DNA of 64,000 nt from DASZMX01 sp035551475 (GTDB lineage: Bacteria; Verrucomicrobiota; Verrucomicrobiia; Limisphaerales; Palsa-1400): positions 1 through 64,000 of the forward strand of contig DASZMX010000053.1 of assembly GCA_035551475.1 (NCBI GenBank), read 5' to 3'. Below, one piece after another: positions 59,927 through 64,000 of this stretch. Both the position numbers and the translations under genes were made by a program. Within the stretch, counting starts at the first letter, position 1. Each line of letters opens with the position of its first letter. Under the pieces are notes generated by a model. That model was given only the letters and a program-made list of their open reading frames with translations. It did not search any database and was not told the origin of the DNA.

Positions 59927-61146
59927 GCCAATTCACCGGCATCCTGGGAATCCTTGCAATTATTGGGGCTTGTTACGCCTTCTCCACCGACCGGAAAGCG
60001 ATCAAATGGAAAATCGTCGCGTGGGGAATTCTCCTGCAATTGGTTTTTGCCGTCATCGTGCTCAAATTTCAATTTGGCCAGCAATTCATGGGCGCCGCCG
60101 GCGACGCGGTCAAGCGGCTGCTCGGCTACGCCTATGATGGAGCCTCGTTTGTTTTTGGCGATCTGGCTTCGCCGGCAGGCAAGGCCGGATTCGTTTTTGC
60201 CTTCGCCATTCTGCCGACGATCATCTTCATGGCGGCGTTTTTTGCCGTGCTTTATCACTTCGGCATCATGCAGATCATCATCAAAGGCGCCGCCTGGCTC
60301 ATGACCCGGCTTATGGGTGTGAGCGGCGCGGAATCTCTCGATGTGGCCGCAAGCATTTTCATGGGGCAAACCGAAGCCCCGCTCACGATTCGCCCGTTTC
60401 TTCCAAAATTGACGCGCTCCGAACTGATGACCGTAATGACGGCAGGCATGGCGCATGTCAGCGGCGGCATCATGGCCGCCTACATTGCCACCGGCGTCGA
60501 GGCCAAGCATTTGCTGGGCGCCGTCATCATGACCGCGCCGGGCACTTTGCTGATCGCCAAGACTCTTGTGCCGGAAACAGAAACGCCCGTCAGCGGCACG
60601 AAGGTGGAAATCGCCGAGATCGACGAAGACAAGAAGAAGAATCTGCTCGGCGCCATCGCCCACGGCACCAGCGACGGCTTGAGCCTGGCCATCAATGTGG
60701 CGGCGATGCTGATCGCGTTTCTCGCCTTGATCGCCTTGGTGAATGGTCTCATGGGCTGGGCGCATGGCGCGATGCCATGGTTCCCCGCGAGCTTGCAGGT
60801 GGTGCTTGGTTGGATCTTCGCGCCCATCGCGTGGCTAATCGGCATTCCTTGGCAGGACGCCAAGGACATCGGCTCGCTTCTCGGCATTCGCATGGTGGGC
60901 AACGAATTGCTCGCGTTCACCCAACTCGGCCCCATGCACGCGCATTTGGCTGACCGCTCCTTTACCATCGCCACTTACGCCTTGTGCGGGTTCGCCAATC
61001 TCAGCTCAATCGGCATCCAGATCGGCGGCATCGGCGCCCTGGCGCCCAATCGCAAAGACGATCTGGCCCGCATCGGTTTCCGGGCCATGCTCGCGGGCAC
61101 CGCGGCCAATCTGATTTCGGCGGCGATTGTGGGCCTGCTAACCTGA
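59923..61146 (+). CDS. nupC: Concentrative nucleoside transporter (NupC/CNT family)
   Basis: 407 residues with about ten hydrophobic segments, importing nucleosides with H+ or Na+. Core motifs of the family: SIFMGQTEAPLTIRPFL, MTVMTAGMAHVSGGIMAAY, GNELLAFTQLG, and YALCGFANLSSIGIQIGG. It is the last gene of the coupled aminotransferase-cdd-deoA-nupC unit and provides the substrates of deoA and cdd. No terminator is visible in the 31 bases before the next gene. Confidence 0.94.
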   Translation: MSQFTGILGILAIIGACYAFSTDRKAIKWKIVAWGILLQLVFAVIVLKFQFGQQFMGAAGDAVKRLLGYAYDGASFVFGDLASPAGKAGFVFAFAILPTIIFMAAFFAVLYHFGIMQIIIKGAAWLMTRLMGVSGAESLDVAASIFMGQTEAPLTIRPFLPKLTRSELMTVMTAGMAHVSGGIMAAYIATGVEAKHLLGAVIMTAPGTLLIAKTLVPETETPVSGTKVEIAEIDEDKKKNLLGAIAHGTSDGLSLAINVAAMLIAFLALIALVNGLMGWAHGAMPWFPASLQVVLGWIFAPIAWLIGIPWQDAKDIGSLLGIRMVGNELLAFTQLGPMHAHLADRSFTIATYALCGFANLSSIGIQIGGIGALAPNRKDDLARIGFRAMLAGTAANLISAAIVGLLT

Positions 61147-61177
61147 AACTTTTTCGCGGCTCGCGTGTCAATCGGAT

Positions 61178-62464
61178 ATGCGAAATGCAAATTCTTCCGC
61201 GCCCAGCCCCAATTTGGCGCGCGTCTGGCTGGCCTTCATTTTACTCGCCCTGGCCGCTGTGGTCATGGTGTCAGGCTGCCGGTTTTCCCTGCCTCGCTTC
61301 GCACTCGGAAACTACGACTCGGCTGCCATGAAGACGCAGTCCGACGGCATAACTGACGAGATCCGCCGGATTGAAATTGATAACCGGCTCGGCGCAGTTC
61401 GGGTGGCCGCCGTCGAGGGTCCGCCTTACGGCTGGACGTGGAAACTCGAAACTTACGCACAGACCCGAGCCGCCGTCCAATCCGCCATTTCCGAAGCTAC
61501 ACTAACGGTCAGCACAAATGATGGAACATTGCGGCTGGCCCTGAATCTGCCGGAACCCGCGCGCCGGGCGCGTTATGAATCTGAGTTGGAGCTGCGGACG
61601 CCCAAAGACGTGGCCGTTCAGGTCCATAACGCGTTTGGCGCCGTCGAAATCAACGGGGTTAAAGGCCCGGTCGACGCGCGTTCGCAATCCGGCCCGGTAG
61701 TGGTGCAGCATGTGCGCCTAAAAGTGGACGGCCAAACCTCTTTCGCCCCATTGCGCGTGGAGGATTGCGGTCCGGCTAACTTGCGCAATCAAAGTGGCGC
61801 CATCACCGCCGGGCATGTGCATGGGCCGTTGGACGCGGAGACAAGCTTCGGGCCGCTGCGCGCGTGGGATATCGACGGTTACGTGACGGCCCGCGACACC
61901 AGCGGCAGCATGGACGCCACGCGCATCAACGGGCTCGCGGATGTCGCCACAACCTTCGGCAGCATCATGGCATCGGACATCAATGGGCCCTTAACCGCGC
62001 ACGACCAAAGCGGCTCCATTTCAGCCAATCACATTCGTGGCGACATCAAGCTGGAGACTTCATTTTCCTCCATCACCATCGACGATGCGGCGGGTCGCGC
62101 GGACCTGAAAAATCAAAGCGGACAGATTTCCGTGCGCGGCGTCACGGGCGACGTGGTGGCCAACACCTCTTTTGGCGCGCTGGATATTGACGGCTCGGGA
62201 GATTCTTTTATTTGCCATAACCAAAGCGGCCCCATTTCCCTGCGCGCGACGTCGGAACGTCTGGCAAAAATCGAGGCCCGCACTTCCTTCAGCGGCATCA
62301 ATGTCCATCTGCCCTTCGCCGCCCATCCCGAGATTCACGCCCATACCACCTTCGGCGAAGTCGCCTCCGATTTCCCCATGAGCCCGGCGGACGGCGGGCA
62401 AACCGCGCGGCTGACGCTGGAGAACCAGAGTGGGCAAATTCGGATTCTGCGCGGCGGACGCTAG
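61178..62464 (+). CDS. DUF4097-type beta-solenoid lipoprotein candidate
   Basis: 428 residues. The hydrophobic N-terminus (AFILLALAAVVMVSGC) ends in a lipobox-like VSGC, so an anchored lipoprotein is likely. From about residue 150 to the end it consists of some 15 rungs of about 18 residues, alternately built on TSFG (rungs such as ETSFGPLRAWDIDG) and NQSG (KNQSGQISVRGVTG). This is typical of DUF4097/adhesin beta-solenoids but unusually regular. Function is unknown; surface scaffold or adhesion is a guess. It ends one base before the convergent ThuA gene. Confidence 0.8.
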   Translation: MRNANSSAPSPNLARVWLAFILLALAAVVMVSGCRFSLPRFALGNYDSAAMKTQSDGITDEIRRIEIDNRLGAVRVAAVEGPPYGWTWKLETYAQTRAAVQSAISEATLTVSTNDGTLRLALNLPEPARRARYESELELRTPKDVAVQVHNAFGAVEINGVKGPVDARSQSGPVVVQHVRLKVDGQTSFAPLRVEDCGPANLRNQSGAITAGHVHGPLDAETSFGPLRAWDIDGYVTARDTSGSMDATRINGLADVATTFGSIMASDINGPLTAHDQSGSISANHIRGDIKLETSFSSITIDDAAGRADLKNQSGQISVRGVTGDVVANTSFGALDIDGSGDSFICHNQSGPISLRATSERLAKIEARTSFSGINVHLPFAAHPEIHAHTTFGEVASDFPMSPADGGQTARLTLENQSGQIRILRGGR

Positions 62465-62465
62465 G

Positions 62466-63287
62466 CTATTTCCCGCCGCGCCCGAGCCAGAGCAAGGCGT
62501 TTAAAATCAGCCGATCCTGCGTTTCGTTGGCAAAGGTGAACGACAATTCCTTGTTGGTGTGGTGTTCGTAATCAATGTCGTTGTGGCCCATGTTGAAATA
62601 GATCATCCGAAACTTTCGATTGCTCCACACCACCGGATAATAACCTTCATGCCAGATTTCATAAGGCTTGGGCCCGGTGCCGAGTGGAAAACTTGACGGG
62701 TCAATCGAAAGCAGGATGTCAATATTAGGATTCTTTCGCAAATCGTTCGACCACTTATACCATTCGCTCGGGGCTGATTTGAAAGTTGCCGGCAACCCTC
62801 GCGCGGCCGGATGGCTGGCATCTTCCACGCGCAACACGGCGGACGTCGGACGCCAGGTGTTGCCCACATACGATCCGCTGCCGAGGAATTCATTGTGGTA
62901 CCAATCCCAGTTTTGCGGCACGGCTGACGGAGTCAGCGCGAAACCGGCGAAATGAAATCCCATCCAAGCCCCACCCTGCTCCATGTAGCGCTGGAAGGCC
63001 GCGCGCTGCGCCGGGTCCTCGGGGCGCGTATCGAGAAAAATCACGACCTGGCAATGCGACAGTCCCGCCTCGCTCAAGCGCGCCCAATTCGTCGTGGCCT
63101 CATAGACAAAATTATTGGAGGCGGCCATTTTCGGAAACCATTGGTTGGCCTCGCCGACGAAACTGATATGCGCGCGGTCGTTTTTGCCGGTGTAAAACGC
63201 CAGCGCATGAAAAGGCGGCTCCGCTTCCGCCGTCACCGCCAGGGCCAGCGCGGCCCCGAGGATATTGAATTTAGTCCAAACGCACAT
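62466..63287 (-). CDS. ThuA-domain protein, secreted
   Basis: 273 residues from the ATG at 63287, with signal peptide FNILGAALALAVTAEA. The ThuA-like (class I glutamine amidotransferase-like) fold is shown by HALAFYTGKNDRAHISF, VVIFLDTRPED, GGAWMGFHFAGFAL and the late RMIYFNMGHNDIDYE. ThuA proteins occur in trehalose and other carbohydrate utilisation, and the catalytic role is unsettled. It overlaps the aldehyde dehydrogenase stop by 17 bases and is probably co-translated with it. Confidence 0.83.
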   Translation of the reverse strand: MCVWTKFNILGAALALAVTAEAEPPFHALAFYTGKNDRAHISFVGEANQWFPKMAASNNFVYEATTNWARLSEAGLSHCQVVIFLDTRPEDPAQRAAFQRYMEQGGAWMGFHFAGFALTPSAVPQNWDWYHNEFLGSGSYVGNTWRPTSAVLRVEDASHPAARGLPATFKSAPSEWYKWSNDLRKNPNIDILLSIDPSSFPLGTGPKPYEIWHEGYYPVVWSNRKFRMIYFNMGHNDIDYEHHTNKELSFTFANETQDRLILNALLWLGRGGK

Positions 63288-64000
63288 AAGCTGAGAGTCC
63301 CTGCAATCCGCCTTCGCGGCCAAAACCGCTTTCCTTGTAGCCCCCGAACGGGCTGGCCGGATCGAATTTGTTATAGCTGTTGGCCCAGACCACGCCCGCG
63401 CGGAGCTTGCTCACCATTTTGAAAATCTTGCTCCCTTTGTCCGTCCACACGCCGGCGCTCAGGCCATAAGGCGTGTTGTTGGCGCGCTCGATGGCCTCCT
63501 CCGGCGTGCGGAAAGTCATCACCGCCAGCACAGGGCCAAAAATTTCCTCCTGCGCCACGCGATGCGACATGGTGACATTCGTCATAAAGGTCGGCCGAAA
63601 CCAATACCCCTTCGCCGGCAGGCCGCAACTGGATTGCACGACCTCAGCGCCTTCGGCCTCGCCGCTCCGCACCAATTCGTCAATTTTATCGAGCTGCGCG
63701 CGCGAGTTGATCGCGCCGATATCGGTGTTCTTATCGAGCGGATTGCCCACGCGCAAGGTCTGGATGCGGTCGCGCAATTTGCGAATCACCGTCTTGAAAA
63801 TCCCTTCCTGCACAAACAGGCGCGAACCCGCGCAGCAGACGTGGCCTTGGTTGAAATAAATTCCGGACACAATGCCCTCGACGGCTTGGTCAATCGGCGC
63901 GTCCTCCATAATGATATTGGCCGCCTTGCCGCCCAGCTCGAGTGTCAGCCGCTTGTTCGTGCCGGCGCATGCTTTCGCAATCATCTTCCCCACTTCGGTC
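63271..64000 (-). CDS. Aldehyde dehydrogenase, C-terminal part (5' end beyond the window)
   Basis: The frame runs off the right edge, leaving about 242 residues. The visible part has LELGGKAANIIMEDA, the catalytic-Cys segment NQGHVCCAGSRLFV, EEIFGPVLAV, NNTPYGLSAGVWT and PFGGYKESGFGREGG, all typical of NAD(P)-dependent aldehyde dehydrogenases. The aldehyde is not predictable. The upstream residues before GKMIAKAC fit the family STEVGK segment, so the break is only at the window edge. Confidence 0.93.
   Translation of the reverse strand, partial: TEVGKMIAKACAGTNKRLTLELGGKAANIIMEDAPIDQAVEGIVSGIYFNQGHVCCAGSRLFVQEGIFKTVIRKLRDRIQTLRVGNPLDKNTDIGAINSRAQLDKIDELVRSGEAEGAEVVQSSCGLPAKGYWFRPTFMTNVTMSHRVAQEEIFGPVLAVMTFRTPEEAIERANNTPYGLSAGVWTDKGSKIFKMVSKLRAGVVWANSYNKFDPASPFGGYKESGFGREGGLQGLSAYVRLD

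Noticed and set aside
1..64000. tRNA, rRNA, insertion sequences, prophage, toxin-antitoxin or CRISPR features
   Set aside because: Intergenic gaps are short and hold no cloverleaf-like or rRNA-like sequence. No transposase, integrase or Cas motif was seen in any plausible reading frame.

Overview
The window is a GC-rich, gene-dense bacterial chromosome segment. It most likely comes from a heterotrophic member of the Verrucomicrobiota (a Limisphaerales/Pedosphaera-like lineage is my best guess). This rests on the gene mix and not on a marker gene: solitary pseudopilin-like proteins with a prepilin N-terminus and a C-terminal H-x9-D(G) motif, very large secreted proteins with autotransporter-like and Ig-like repeats, LacI-AraC hybrid regulators, a pectin locus, a two-component propeller kinase, hopanoid genes and few Shine-Dalgarno sites. 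Translational coupling by ATGA/GTGA/TTGA overlaps is pervasive. I found no rRNA, tRNA, CRISPR array, insertion sequence or phage gene.

Layout. 1-6.7 kb: a possible truncated gene at the left edge, a sugar isomerase-like protein, then a housekeeping run nusB - PHP phosphoesterase - ftsY - membrane protein - ribD - ribE, closed by a small convergent lipoprotein. 6.9-24 kb: a pectin-degradation locus. It has a LacI/AraC-type regulator, a secreted Ig-domain protein, a pseudopilin-like protein, a GH28 polygalacturonase fused to a seven-repeat RCC1-like propeller, a 1550-residue multi-domain pectin methylesterase (CE8), tagaturonate epimerase (uxaE), and a divergent operon of two GH28 enzymes plus a canonical CE8 esterase. 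Together these would de-esterify and hydrolyse pectin outside the cytoplasm and feed galacturonate-derived tagaturonate to fructuronate inside.

24-32.2 kb: a chemosensory cluster with no receptor and no cheR. cheW-cheA face cheD - HDOD - cheB - cheX - cheY - (HDOD-CheX fusion), and a membrane histidine kinase gene converges on cheA. 32.3-35.7 kb: a single-domain coaC translationally coupled to an NtrB/NtrC-like kinase and sigma-54 activator. 35.7-39.2 kb: hopanoid-type genes hpnD, hpnK, a small EamA-like membrane protein and hpnG, plus a PolB-exonuclease-like protein. 39.3-45 kb: esterase, Zn-alcohol dehydrogenase, miaA-lgt and purH.

45-52 kb: an AraC regulator with two tandem GyrI-like domains, and a NarL-type two-component system. 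Its 1369-residue kinase appears to carry three seven-bladed propellers in its sensor, one PLL-like and two Reg_prop. 52-61 kb: Gfo/Idh/MocA oxidoreductase, NCS1 transporter, a secreted LamG protein with a seven-repeat propeller, then a tightly coupled pyrimidine-nucleoside operon (class III aminotransferase - cdd - deoA - nupC). 61-64 kb: a strikingly regular DUF4097-type beta-solenoid lipoprotein candidate, a ThuA-domain protein and an aldehyde dehydrogenase cut by the right edge.

The most unusual items are the triple-propeller kinase, the GH28-RCC1 fusion, a roughly 75-residue C-terminal module shared by four otherwise unrelated secreted proteins, the HDOD-CheX fusion in a receptor-less chemosensory operon, and the strictly alternating solenoid repeat.
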